Shown here piece by piece: positions 17,587 to 25,652 of a stretch of 64,000 nucleotides of DNA. Both the position numbers and the translations under genes were made by a program. The stretch comes from a virus. Each line of letters starts with the position of its first letter. Position 1 is the first letter of the stretch. Below the pieces are notes generated by a model, which was given only the letters and a program-made list of their open reading frames with translations, was not told the origin of the DNA and did not search any database. The stretch lies in the IMG/VR virus record IMGVR_UViG_3300042506_000430, positions 1 to 64,000 of that record; one strand, written 5' to 3'.

Positions 17587-18121
17587 TCCTAATTATTCTA
17601 CCTATACGCCCAGGTTTAACCATTTCTCTTAATTCAGCATCTGAAAATTTGTCTAAACTATCTCCAACACTCACGGCTAAATATCCATTAACTTCCAATC
17701 CTTTTGGTAATCTTTTTATTGGTGTATCCATTATTGATAACCAAAGGTCAATTACTAGCCCTTCTGGTAATGAAGTTATTTTTGTATTATGCAAATACAA
17801 AGAAGCACCAATTTTAATATCATTTGGTATGTTTTTTATAATTGAATGCGATAACTCCAGAGAACCATCAACTTTTAACCCTTTTGGTAATTCTTCTATT
17901 TTTGAAAATCTAGTAATCATTCTACCTTTAACTTCCAAATTATCTGGTAATGATTTTAAAGTTGAATCTGTTAAATCTAAATCACCATTAACAATTAAAT
18001 CTTCTTTTGTTAGGGGATCACCAAGTTTTAATTTCCAAATAAAGGTATCTCTATCTTTATGTTTTTTGTTTTCTTTCTTTTCAAGGAAATCAAATATATT
18101 TTTTATTGCTTCTTTTTCCAT
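17582..18121 (-). CDS. LRR-like repeat protein, paralog 8
   Basis: 179 residues, about six repeats, several degenerate (MITRFSKIEE, IPNDIKIGASLYLHNTKITS, LWLSIMDTPIKR). The N-cap (EAIKNIFDFLEKKENKKHKDRD) is identical to that of paralog 9, marking a recent duplication. The IPNDIKIG coil is shared with paralog 13. C-cap KFSDAELREMVKPG. Stop TAA at 17582 faces the 139-base gap. Confidence 0.84.
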   Translation of the reverse strand: MEKEAIKNIFDFLEKKENKKHKDRDTFIWKLKLGDPLTKEDLIVNGDLDLTDSTLKSLPDNLEVKGRMITRFSKIEELPKGLKVDGSLELSHSIIKNIPNDIKIGASLYLHNTKITSLPEGLVIDLWLSIMDTPIKRLPKGLEVNGYLAVSVGDSLDKFSDAELREMVKPGRIGRIIRI

Positions 18122-18729
18122 TATCTAATTATTTGCTCCTTTATAAATCCAGGTTTAACCATATTTCTTAATTCTTCATCAGAAAATTTTACTAATGGTG
18201 ATCCACTTATAATTAAAATCCCCCTAACTTTCAACCCTTTTGGTAATGATGTTAAACTTGTGCAATTTTCTAAATACAAATCACGGCCAACTTCCAATCC
18301 TTCTGGCAAGGATGTTAAACTTGTGCAATTTTCTAAATCTAAATTATGCGCAACTTTCAATCCTTTTGGTAAAGATATTAAATTTGTGGAATTTTCTAAA
18401 TATAAAGACGCTCCAAGTTCTAATCCTCTTGGCAGTGAAATTAAATCTTCACAACCTTCTAAATCTAAACGACCCCCAACTTTTAAGTTATCAGGTAATG
18501 ATTTAATAGATGAATAATTTAAAATCAAATAACCACCAACTTTCAACCCATCTGGTAATGAGGTTATTTTTGAATATGATAAATCCAAATTACCTTTTAC
18601 ATTTAACTCTTCTTCTGTTATTGGTTCATCAAATTTTAATTTCCAAATAATGCTATCCCTATCTTTATGTTTTTTATTTTCTTTCTTTTCAAGGAAATCA
18701 AATATATTTTTTATTGCTTCTTTTTCCAT
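18121..18729 (-). CDS. LRR-like repeat protein, paralog 9
   Basis: 202 residues, about seven repeats; four consecutive coils are of the 21-residue type with C or S in the turn (EGCEDLIS, ENSTNLIS, ENCTSLTS twice), a local expansion of that subtype. The N-cap is identical to paralog 8. C-cap KFSDEELRNMVKPG. TAATG overlaps with both neighbours. Confidence 0.85.
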   Translation of the reverse strand: MEKEAIKNIFDFLEKKENKKHKDRDSIIWKLKFDEPITEEELNVKGNLDLSYSKITSLPDGLKVGGYLILNYSSIKSLPDNLKVGGRLDLEGCEDLISLPRGLELGASLYLENSTNLISLPKGLKVAHNLDLENCTSLTSLPEGLEVGRDLYLENCTSLTSLPKGLKVRGILIISGSPLVKFSDEELRNMVKPGFIKEQIIR

Positions 18730-19208
18730 TATCTAATTATTTTACCATTTATAAACCCATCTGGTTCAACCATTTCTCTTATTTTTTCATCTGAAAGTTT
18801 TGCTAATGGAGTTTTTACAATATGTAAATTACGTTCAACTTTTAAACCTTTTGATAATGTTTCTATATCTGAATATGTTAAATCTAAATCGCGACCAACA
18901 TATAAATCACCTGGCAAGGATTTGAAACTTGTCCATTCAAAATTCAAATCACCCTCAACAAATAATTTTTCTGGGAATGTTTTTAAACTTGAGAACCGAA
19001 AATCAGCATTTCCTATAACTTTTAACCCTTTTGGTAAATGTTGTATATTTATGCCAGATATATCCAAATCGCCTCTAACAATTAAATCTTCTTTTGTTAA
19101 TGGTTCATTAAACATAAATTTCCACCTTAAAGTTCCTTTGTTTTTATGTTTTTTATTGTCTTCTTTTTCAAGAAAATCAAGTATATTTTTTAGTGTTTCT
19201 TTTTCCAT
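18729..19208 (-). CDS. LRR-like repeat protein, paralog 10
   Basis: 159 residues, about five repeats with more aromatic residues than usual (ADFRFSSLKT, LNFEWTSFKS). N-cap ETLKNILDFLEKEDNKKHKN; C-cap KLSDEKIREMVEPDG, similar to paralog 2. One-base overlaps at both ends. Confidence 0.83.
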   Translation of the reverse strand: MEKETLKNILDFLEKEDNKKHKNKGTLRWKFMFNEPLTKEDLIVRGDLDISGINIQHLPKGLKVIGNADFRFSSLKTFPEKLFVEGDLNFEWTSFKSLPGDLYVGRDLDLTYSDIETLSKGLKVERNLHIVKTPLAKLSDEKIREMVEPDGFINGKIIR

Positions 19209-19678
19209 TATCTAATTATATTTCCTTTAAATGAACCATTATTTAAATTTTTATTTCTTCTTATTTCAGCATCTGTATATTTTTTGGCAAGGAAGGATTC
19301 TCCTATATATAAATTACCACCAACATATAAATTTTTTGGGATTTCTTCTATATCTGAATGTCTAAAATACAAATCACCCCCAACATATAAATTGTCTGGT
19401 AATGATTCTATATTTGTATGGGATAAGTTAAAACTATCCTTAACATATAACCCTTCTGGTAATGAGTTTATTTCTGATCCCAACAACCACAATTTACCTT
19501 CAACTCTCATCCCATTAGGTAATGAGGTTATAGTTGTAAATTCCAAATTTAAATTGCCTTTTATATTTAAATCCTCTTTTGTTAGTTCATTATTTACCCA
19601 TTTCCATAAAAATGGTGTTTTGATATCATCATTTTCTTCAAGGAAATCAAATATTCTTTTTAATGTTTCTTTTTCCAT
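19208..19678 (-). CDS. LRR-like repeat protein, paralog 11
   Basis: 156 residues, about five repeats. The C-cap differs from most of the family (AKKYTDAEIRRNKNLNNGS) and is shared almost exactly with paralog 12, as are the last two coils (LPDNLYVGGDL, IPKNLYVGG). The N-terminal halves of the two genes differ, so the C-terminal half looks recently duplicated or exchanged. Confidence 0.84.
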   Translation of the reverse strand: MEKETLKRIFDFLEENDDIKTPFLWKWVNNELTKEDLNIKGNLNLEFTTITSLPNGMRVEGKLWLLGSEINSLPEGLYVKDSFNLSHTNIESLPDNLYVGGDLYFRHSDIEEIPKNLYVGGNLYIGESFLAKKYTDAEIRRNKNLNNGSFKGNIIR

Positions 19679-20151
19679 TATCTAATTATATTTCCTTTAA
19701 ATGAACCATTATTTAAATTTTTATTTCTTCTTATTTCACCATCTGTATATTTTTTGGCGAGGGGGGTCTCTTCTATATCTAATTCACCACCAACGTATAA
19801 ATTTTTTGGTATTTCTCCTATATTTGAATATTTAAACCATAAATCACCCCCAACATATAAATTGTCTGGTAATGATTCAATATATGTATGTGATACATCC
19901 AAACTACCCTTAACATATAGCCCTTCTGGTAATGTTTTTATTGCTGATGCAAATAATGACAAATCACCTTGAACTCTCAATCCCTCTGGTAATGAGGTTA
20001 TTGCTGAATGATTTAAAATTAAATCCCCATCAAAATTTAATTCATCTTCTGTAAATGGGTGATTAATTTTTACTTTATAAGCAAAAGGTTTTGGTCTATT
20101 TTCCTCTTTCTCAAGGAATTCAATTATTTTTTTTAATGTTTCTATTTCCAT
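19678..20151 (-). CDS. LRR-like repeat protein, paralog 12
   Basis: 157 residues, about five repeats, C-terminal half near-identical to paralog 11. The N-cap (IETLKKIIEFLEKEENRPKPFAYKVK) instead resembles paralog 14 (FAYKVKNNEPLTEKDL). This gene therefore looks like a chimera of two family lineages. TAATG overlaps at both ends. Confidence 0.84.
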   Translation of the reverse strand: MEIETLKKIIEFLEKEENRPKPFAYKVKINHPFTEDELNFDGDLILNHSAITSLPEGLRVQGDLSLFASAIKTLPEGLYVKGSLDVSHTYIESLPDNLYVGGDLWFKYSNIGEIPKNLYVGGELDIEETPLAKKYTDGEIRRNKNLNNGSFKGNIIR

Positions 20152-20690
20152 TACTCTCTTAATATTCCTTTTATAAATCCAGGTTTAACCATTTCTTTTA
20201 ATTCAGCATTAGAAAATTTGGATAAACTATCATTACTATTTAAAACTAAATAACCCTTAATTATCAATCCTTTTGGTAATGAAGTTATTTTTGTTTTCTG
20301 CAAATACAAAGAACCACCAATTTCAATATCATCAGGTATATTTTTTATTTTTGAGTTCCTTAAATTCAAATTACCACCAACTTTCAATCCTTTTGGTAGT
20401 GATTCTATATTTGAACTTGCTAAAGATAAATAATCCCCAACTTCTAACCCTTCTGGTAATGAGACTATTGCCGAACAACCCATTAAATTAACCCAACCCT
20501 TAACTCTTAATCCTTCTGGTAATGATGTTACTTTTGTATATGATAATTCCAAATTACCATTAATATTTAATTCATCATATGTTAATTCATTAAATATAAC
20601 CTTCCATTTAAAACTACCTTTATCTCGGGGCATTTTATTTTCTTCCTTTTCAAGAAAATCAAGTATTTTTTTAAATGTTTTATTTTCCAT
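20151..20690 (-). CDS. LRR-like repeat protein, paralog 13
   Basis: 179 residues, about six repeats. It shares an IPDDIEIGGSLYLQKTKITS coil and a following irregular coil with paralog 8, and lacks part of the usual N-cap (NELTYDELNINGNL). C-cap KFSNAELKEMVKPG. It starts three bases after the TAG stop of paralog 14, still within the AGATAATGG junction. Confidence 0.84.
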   Translation of the reverse strand: MENKTFKKILDFLEKEENKMPRDKGSFKWKVIFNELTYDELNINGNLELSYTKVTSLPEGLRVKGWVNLMGCSAIVSLPEGLEVGDYLSLASSNIESLPKGLKVGGNLNLRNSKIKNIPDDIEIGGSLYLQKTKITSLPKGLIIKGYLVLNSNDSLSKFSNAELKEMVKPGFIKGILRE

Positions 20691-20693
20691 TAT

Positions 20694-21107
20694 CTACATA
20701 TTTCCTATTATTTCTCCTATATAACCATTTGGCTTTATCATATTCAATAATTCATTGTCTGAAATTTCTGTAAATTTTGTTCTGTAAATATATAAACTAC
20801 CCCCAACTTTCAAGTCTTTTGGTAATGAGGTTAAACCCCAACACCCAGCTAACCATAAATTACCCTCAACTTCCAATCCTTCTGGTAATGTTTTTATATC
20901 TGAGTCTGTTAAATCTAAAACACGCCCAACTTTCAATCCTTCTGGTAATGAAGTTATTTTAAAATTTGATAAATCCAAATTACCTTCAATATTTAAATCT
21001 TTTTCTGTTAAGGGTTCATTATTTTTTACTTTATAAGCAAAAGGTTTTTTTCTATTTTCTTCCTTCTCAAGGAATTCAAGTATTCTTTTTAATGTTTCTT
21101 CTTTCAC
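20694..21107 (-). CDS. LRR-like repeat protein, paralog 14 (GTG start)
   Basis: 137 residues, about four repeats. It starts with GTG at 21107, overlapping the TGA stop of paralog 15 by four bases (GTGA), the one junction in the array that departs clearly from the TAATG pattern. N-cap KEETLKRILEFLEKEENRKKPFAYKVK resembles paralog 12. C-cap variant SDNELLNMIKPNG. Confidence 0.83.
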   Translation of the reverse strand: MKEETLKRILEFLEKEENRKKPFAYKVKNNEPLTEKDLNIEGNLDLSNFKITSLPEGLKVGRVLDLTDSDIKTLPEGLEVEGNLWLAGCWGLTSLPKDLKVGGSLYIYRTKFTEISDNELLNMIKPNGYIGEIIGNM

Positions 21108-21700
21108 AATCTTGATATTTTTTCTTTTATAAATCCAGGATAAACCATTTCTCTTAATTGTCCATCTGTGTATTTTCGTAATGGGGTATTTTCTATATAC
21201 AATACCCCCCTAACTTCTAACCCTTTTGGTAATGATGTTATTTTTGTATCTTTTAAATTCAAATATTTACCAACTTTTAATCCTTCTGGTAGTGAAATTA
21301 AATCTTTGCAAGAATATAAATCCAAAAAACCCCTAATTTTTAAGTCATTAGGTAATGAACTAATGGATGTATAATTTAAATGCAAATTACCACCAACTTT
21401 CAATCCTTTTGGTAATGAGGTTATTTTTGAATATGCTAAAAACAAATGCTTCCCAACTTTTAATCCTTCTGGTAATGATTGTATTCTTGAAAATGTTAAA
21501 ATTAAGTCCCCCTCAACTTTTAACCCTTCTGGTAATGATTCTATACTTGAGTACATTAAATTCAAATCATCTTTTATATTTAATTCATCTTTTGTTAATG
21601 GTTTATTAAATAATAACTTCCACCTTAAATTATTTTTAGGTATTACCCCTTCCTTTTCTTCAAGAAAATCAAGTATTTTTTCAATTGTTTCTTTTTCCAT
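21104..21700 (-). CDS. LRR-like repeat protein, paralog 15
   Basis: 198 residues, about seven regular repeats, N-cap ETIEKILDFLEEKEG and C-cap KYTDGQLREMVYPG. It overlaps paralog 16 by TAATG and paralog 14 by GTGA. The LPEGLKVGKHLFLAYSKITS coil is close to coils in paralog 1 of island 1, linking the two islands. Confidence 0.85.
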   Translation of the reverse strand: MEKETIEKILDFLEEKEGVIPKNNLRWKLLFNKPLTKDELNIKDDLNLMYSSIESLPEGLKVEGDLILTFSRIQSLPEGLKVGKHLFLAYSKITSLPKGLKVGGNLHLNYTSISSLPNDLKIRGFLDLYSCKDLISLPEGLKVGKYLNLKDTKITSLPKGLEVRGVLYIENTPLRKYTDGQLREMVYPGFIKEKISRL

Positions 21701-22407
21701 TATCTAACTATTTTTCCTTTTATAAATCCAGGTTGAATCATCTTTCTTAATCTATAATTACTAATTTCATCTAAATGGGAAAGATTCAACATTATAGATC
21801 CATAAACTTTCAATCCTTTTGGTAATGAGGTTAAATCTGTTAGTCTTAAATCCAAATCACCACCAACTTTTAAACCTTCTGGCAATGATTGTATATTTTT
21901 ACAACCAAATAACACCAAATCTTTCCTAACTTCAAGTCCTTCTGGTAATGAAGTTATTTTTGTATTATTTAAAACTAAATGCCCTCCAACTTTCAATCCT
22001 TCTGGTAATGAAGTTATTTTTGTATTATTTAAATACAAATCCCTACCAACTTTCAATCCTTTTGGTAGCAAGGTTATATCTGTATTAGATGAAAACAAAT
22101 CACCACCAACTTCCAATCCTTCAGGTAATGATGTTATTTTTGTTGAACCTAAATTCAAATTACCCCCAACTTTCAAACCTTCTGGCAATGAGGTTATTTT
22201 TGATCTTCTTAAATCGAAATTACCACCAACTTTCAAACCTTCTGGTAATGAGGTTATTGTTGTTTCATAAAACCACAAATTACCTATAACATCTAAATCT
22301 TCTTTGGTTATTGGCTCATTATTTAATATTTTCCATTTAAATGGTGCTCTATGTTCTCCTTTCTCTTCAAGGAATTCAAATATTCTTTTTAATGTTTCTT
22401 TTTCCAT
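21700..22407 (-). CDS. LRR-like repeat protein, paralog 16 (first of array)
   Basis: 235 residues, about nine very regular repeats close to LPEGLKVGGxLxLxxTKITS; several coils are nearly identical in DNA, so internal duplication is recent. N-cap ETLKRIFEFLEEKGEHRAP; the C-cap is diverged (LDEISNYRLRKMIQPG). It is the most upstream array member, 7 bases after the stop of the structural gene 22415-23917, and the junction sequence TAATTAGATAATGG is still present there. Confidence 0.86.
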   Translation of the reverse strand: MEKETLKRIFEFLEEKGEHRAPFKWKILNNEPITKEDLDVIGNLWFYETTITSLPEGLKVGGNFDLRRSKITSLPEGLKVGGNLNLGSTKITSLPEGLEVGGDLFSSNTDITLLPKGLKVGRDLYLNNTKITSLPEGLKVGGHLVLNNTKITSLPEGLEVRKDLVLFGCKNIQSLPEGLKVGGDLDLRLTDLTSLPKGLKVYGSIMLNLSHLDEISNYRLRKMIQPGFIKGKIVR

Positions 22408-22414
22408 TATCTAA

Positions 22415-23917
22415 TTATTTTTTATTTATAATAAAAAAGTGCAATTGTTTTTTATAAGTGGTAATCTCCCCAGCAATTTGAACCTTTAAATCAACAAAAT
22501 ATTTATTTGGTATTTTATCTCTTGTGTCAAAATTAAAATAATATTCATTTGGTGTTCTGTTAAATTCTGTCCAATCTTGAACTTGAACTTGGGTTTCCCC
22601 CTCCTTAACATAAACACGATAAAATCCTTTAATGTTTGTTAATAATTCACTTGTGCTATATGCTTTTTTAATTATAACCCCAATCTTTCTAACATCAGTA
22701 TTGAGTATTTTTTCCCCTTGCATAATGTTATAGAAATCAAAATTATATGTTTCACTTTCTGTTGTCTTTGTTCCAGTTTTAATTCGATTATTTACATCAT
22801 ATAATACAAATTCATTTTCAACATTGGGTAATGTAATTCCATTTAAGGTCATCCCACTCCAAACATCAGTAAATACCATAGGTGCTGTATATCCACTAAA
22901 TACATTTGGTACAGATACCTCATACACACCCTTGGTAATTAATTTTGTTGATAAGTTTGTGCAACCAGTAACAACATTCCCATCATTGTCAAATATATTA
23001 ACAATTGGATTGTTATCCAAATTTGAATACGAATCTTCATCTGTTACATAAAGATATAATTTATTTACCCTATTCTTAACAAAATTATTTCTATCATCCT
23101 TAATCAAATCATCATAAGTTGTTAATAGATAAGGTTCATAAAATGTCTGGGTGTGCCTTGAAAAAAAGCCAACAGAATAGCTTTCCGTTAACCCTGTTGC
23201 ATTTTCATAAGATGGGGTATAAGCAATGCCCCAACCAGAATAAGATGTGGTAGAACCGCTTAAAATGGCGTTTATTTCATTTGTCATGTTAAATGAAACA
23301 TCTTCATTACCAAATTCAAAATGTTTGGTATCAAGAATGGTCAATCCGCTATAATTAACATTTCCCGTATTTTTATTGTTATAAATACCAGGTTCAGTCC
23401 ATCCGCTTAATGTTTGAGCATTATACCAATTTGAGGGGGTTGATGCAAATGAATTATCATTCTTTATAACTAGGGGATATTTCGCCCCTGACCCTGAATT
23501 TAAGTTTTTTGAATAATCTGTATAATCATAACCTACACCTTCATCCCAATTTTGAACATACCCTGTGCTACCACTACTCAATGGAATTCTAAATAAAACC
23601 AAATCAAAGGAAGATGCTCTACGTTTTTGATTTGGCATTTTCCCATTTAATAAGGATTCATCAAAAGATGCTGAATTTTTTAAGACTAATGTATGTGTGA
23701 CACTTGACAATGAACCGCTAAAAATGATATCATCATTAACTTTATCAATTAGAGGTTCTAAATCTAAATCAAAAATTAGCCTTGTTGGTCCATATGCTGG
23801 GATTAAGTAATCTGTTGCACCATAAGTTAATTCAATAACAGGGTTTCTACCTGTATTTATTTTTGAATTTGCAATTAAAGTGTTGTTTCTATTAAAATAA
23901 GATAGATGAATTGACAT
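22415..23917 (-). CDS. Probable virion structural protein (tail or adhesin)
   Basis: 500 residues, beta-rich, Ser/Thr/Gly/Asn-rich, with no signal peptide. A middle region (about 80-260) with SSFDLVLFRIPL, TGYVQNWDEGVGYDYTDY and FFSRHTQTFYEPYLLTTYDD recalls DNRLRE-like carbohydrate-binding or stalk modules seen in surface and phage structural proteins. The C-terminal part has repeated FYNIMxGE and RVYVKEGE strands, Ig-like. It begins with its own promoter-like element and leads into the LRR array. Tail fibre, baseplate or neck-attached adhesin is an inference. Confidence 0.68.
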   Translation of the reverse strand: MSIHLSYFNRNNTLIANSKINTGRNPVIELTYGATDYLIPAYGPTRLIFDLDLEPLIDKVNDDIIFSGSLSSVTHTLVLKNSASFDESLLNGKMPNQKRRASSFDLVLFRIPLSSGSTGYVQNWDEGVGYDYTDYSKNLNSGSGAKYPLVIKNDNSFASTPSNWYNAQTLSGWTEPGIYNNKNTGNVNYSGLTILDTKHFEFGNEDVSFNMTNEINAILSGSTTSYSGWGIAYTPSYENATGLTESYSVGFFSRHTQTFYEPYLLTTYDDLIKDDRNNFVKNRVNKLYLYVTDEDSYSNLDNNPIVNIFDNDGNVVTGCTNLSTKLITKGVYEVSVPNVFSGYTAPMVFTDVWSGMTLNGITLPNVENEFVLYDVNNRIKTGTKTTESETYNFDFYNIMQGEKILNTDVRKIGVIIKKAYSTSELLTNIKGFYRVYVKEGETQVQVQDWTEFNRTPNEYYFNFDTRDKIPNKYFVDLKVQIAGEITTYKKQLHFFIINKK

Positions 23918-23935
23918 TTTTTTATTTAATAAATA
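23918..23935 (-). promoter_or_regulatory. Putative late promoter, TATTTATTA core
   Basis: Minus-strand TATTTATTA at 23927-23935 with an A-rich leader, 9 bases before ATG 23917. Could drive the structural gene and the whole LRR array. Confidence 0.52.
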
Positions 23936-25444
23936 TCAATTAATCCTAATTTTTTTGTTTAATATTTTTGTTGTTGCAAGTGAAAACTCACGTAATAGAT
24001 TTTGAATTGTTGATCCATCTTCTGTAACAGAAACTGGTGCCTCCCCGGGAAATGGATGTGCATGTGTAACCAAAAATCTAATGATTAAATTAATCAATTC
24101 AAGAAGTTCTTCTCCCCTAATAATTGAAGATGTATTGGGGTCAATACTATCAACAATTTTATCATTATCAATACCATATAAAGTATCTGTTAAATCAATT
24201 TTGGATTTGTTAGGTGAAGGAGTAGTATTGTGGCTTAATAAATAAATTGTGTCAGCACCAATTAAAGCAGATGAATTTTCTTCGTTTATTATTGTATTAC
24301 CAATAACAACACCACTTTCAGTAAAAGTAGGAACAATTGTACTATCTTTTGAATAAATAAATCCTGAACCCCTTTTATTTGAAAATTTATCAAACTTTAT
24401 TTCATTATATATGTCAATAACATTTGTAGATGGTGTTTTAGATAAAAATGTTCCACTCAATCTTAAATAAGTTGAATATCCTGGTCTAAAAAATATTGGG
24501 AATTTTATTTCATTTTCAAAAAATAATTGTGTTCCATCATCAAGTTTTACACCTGAATTGCATTTTTGAATAAAATCATTAATAAATTTAATTGTATTTT
24601 CTTTACTTAATTGATTAAACTTAACCCTACATCTAAATATTTTTAAATCATCAATAGTACTATTAATATCCAAATTTTTAATAGCTACTCTTTCATTTTG
24701 AATTAAATTATATAAATTAATAAATCCATCAAATTTATCATTTGTAGCATCAGGATTTTGGATAACCCATTCAATCAAGAATTTTGTTCCTAATGTTTTT
24801 TCTCTTTCAAGTTCAATAACTTCTGGGGGATTTTTTACTTTCCTTGATTTAAACTGTGATACTTGAACAAATGACCTATTATAATTTGGTGTAGGAAACT
24901 CATTTGGATTCATTGACCCCTTGTATTTACCTGCCCTAATTATAACATCATCCTCTTTAACTAAAATGTCAGATGATCCCCTACCAATAATACCAGTATC
25001 ATTAGGTTCAACAAATATGCCTTTAACTTTTGATTTCCTATATGAACCATCAAGATTTTTTAATGTTAATGTTCTTTTAAATCTTCTACCTGAACCAGTT
25101 AATATACGAGATTCTGTCACAGTATTAGAATCCGCTCGCATAGGAGAATTAAAATCAGATTGAATATAATATTGATTATCAAACTTAAAATCTTTATTTG
25201 CATAAATAACCAATATTCTTTCTCCAGCACTCAAGGGAGCATTTATATAATAAGGCAATAATGGTTTAAATATGAAAGGATCCCTATCCCCCCAGATGTC
25301 TGTTTTTTCATTAAAATTTGGGTTACTAATTGAATTTAATATATCATCATTTCTATCTGAATCAACCCTAGCCCTAACCCTATTTAATCCTAATGGGTCT
25401 TCAATATCAATTATCTCCGCTGGAAATAGTACTCTATTGTCCAT
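23936..25444 (-). CDS. Baseplate hub/spike-type OB-fold protein
   Basis: 502 residues. The N-terminus (RVLFPAEIIDIEDPLGLNRVRARVDSD, then WGDRDPFIFKPLLPYYINAPLSAGERILVIY) matches the OB-fold pattern of phage gp5/gpV-like baseplate proteins. A beta-rich middle follows, and the C-terminus has a THAHPFPGEAP motif often found near the end of such baseplate proteins. I see no lysozyme domain as in T4 gp5. It overlaps the small 25434 gene by 11 bases and is part of a minus-strand tail module. Confidence 0.66.
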   Translation of the reverse strand: MDNRVLFPAEIIDIEDPLGLNRVRARVDSDRNDDILNSISNPNFNEKTDIWGDRDPFIFKPLLPYYINAPLSAGERILVIYANKDFKFDNQYYIQSDFNSPMRADSNTVTESRILTGSGRRFKRTLTLKNLDGSYRKSKVKGIFVEPNDTGIIGRGSSDILVKEDDVIIRAGKYKGSMNPNEFPTPNYNRSFVQVSQFKSRKVKNPPEVIELEREKTLGTKFLIEWVIQNPDATNDKFDGFINLYNLIQNERVAIKNLDINSTIDDLKIFRCRVKFNQLSKENTIKFINDFIQKCNSGVKLDDGTQLFFENEIKFPIFFRPGYSTYLRLSGTFLSKTPSTNVIDIYNEIKFDKFSNKRGSGFIYSKDSTIVPTFTESGVVIGNTIINEENSSALIGADTIYLLSHNTTPSPNKSKIDLTDTLYGIDNDKIVDSIDPNTSSIIRGEELLELINLIIRFLVTHAHPFPGEAPVSVTEDGSTIQNLLREFSLATTKILNKKIRIN

Positions 25445-25652
25445 AATTATTTCTTGAATTATATTCTTCTAAAATTTTAGAATAAGCCCCCTCAATCTCA
25501 TCTAATTTATAAGTCAGATTGATAACTATATTTTTTGTTTCATTAAATTCCTCAGTCAAACTATCCAAAACATTAATAATTTCACTATTACTTTTATTTT
25601 TAATATCCTTACAGAATTCAATAATATTTTCATTATTTTTCATATTAACCAT
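25434..25652 (-). CDS. Small coiled-coil phage protein
   Basis: 72 residues from ATG 25652 (ATG 25643, one base past the upstream stop, is equally possible; a TTG further upstream is less likely). Predicted as one long helix (NVLDSLTEEFNETKNIVINL). Overlaps both neighbours. A chaperone or linker for the flanking baseplate proteins is possible by position only. Confidence 0.6.
   Translation of the reverse strand: MVNMKNNENIIEFCKDIKNKSNSEIINVLDSLTEEFNETKNIVINLTYKLDEIEGAYSKILEEYNSRNNYGQ

Larger units (their letters stand above)
14935..22407 (-). repeat. LRR-like gene array, island 2 (thirteen paralogs)
   Basis: Thirteen minus-strand paralogs of the island 1 family, broken once by an unrelated gene at 17020-17442 and a 139-base gap. 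Most junctions keep the sequence AGATAATGGAAAAAGAAAC, in which the stop of one gene and start of the next share a base. The 60-63-bp coding repeats recur along the whole stretch. Confidence 0.92.

Noticed and set aside
7404-22407. Regular 60-63-bp spaced repeats resembling a CRISPR or minisatellite array
   Set aside because: The period is in frame and codes for the LRR-like coils; units differ at codon level and have no spacer/repeat division.
14935-22407. A diversity-generating retroelement driving LRR variation
   Set aside because: No reverse transcriptase, template repeat or accessory gene was seen in the window. Differences are not concentrated at adenines as far as can be judged by eye.
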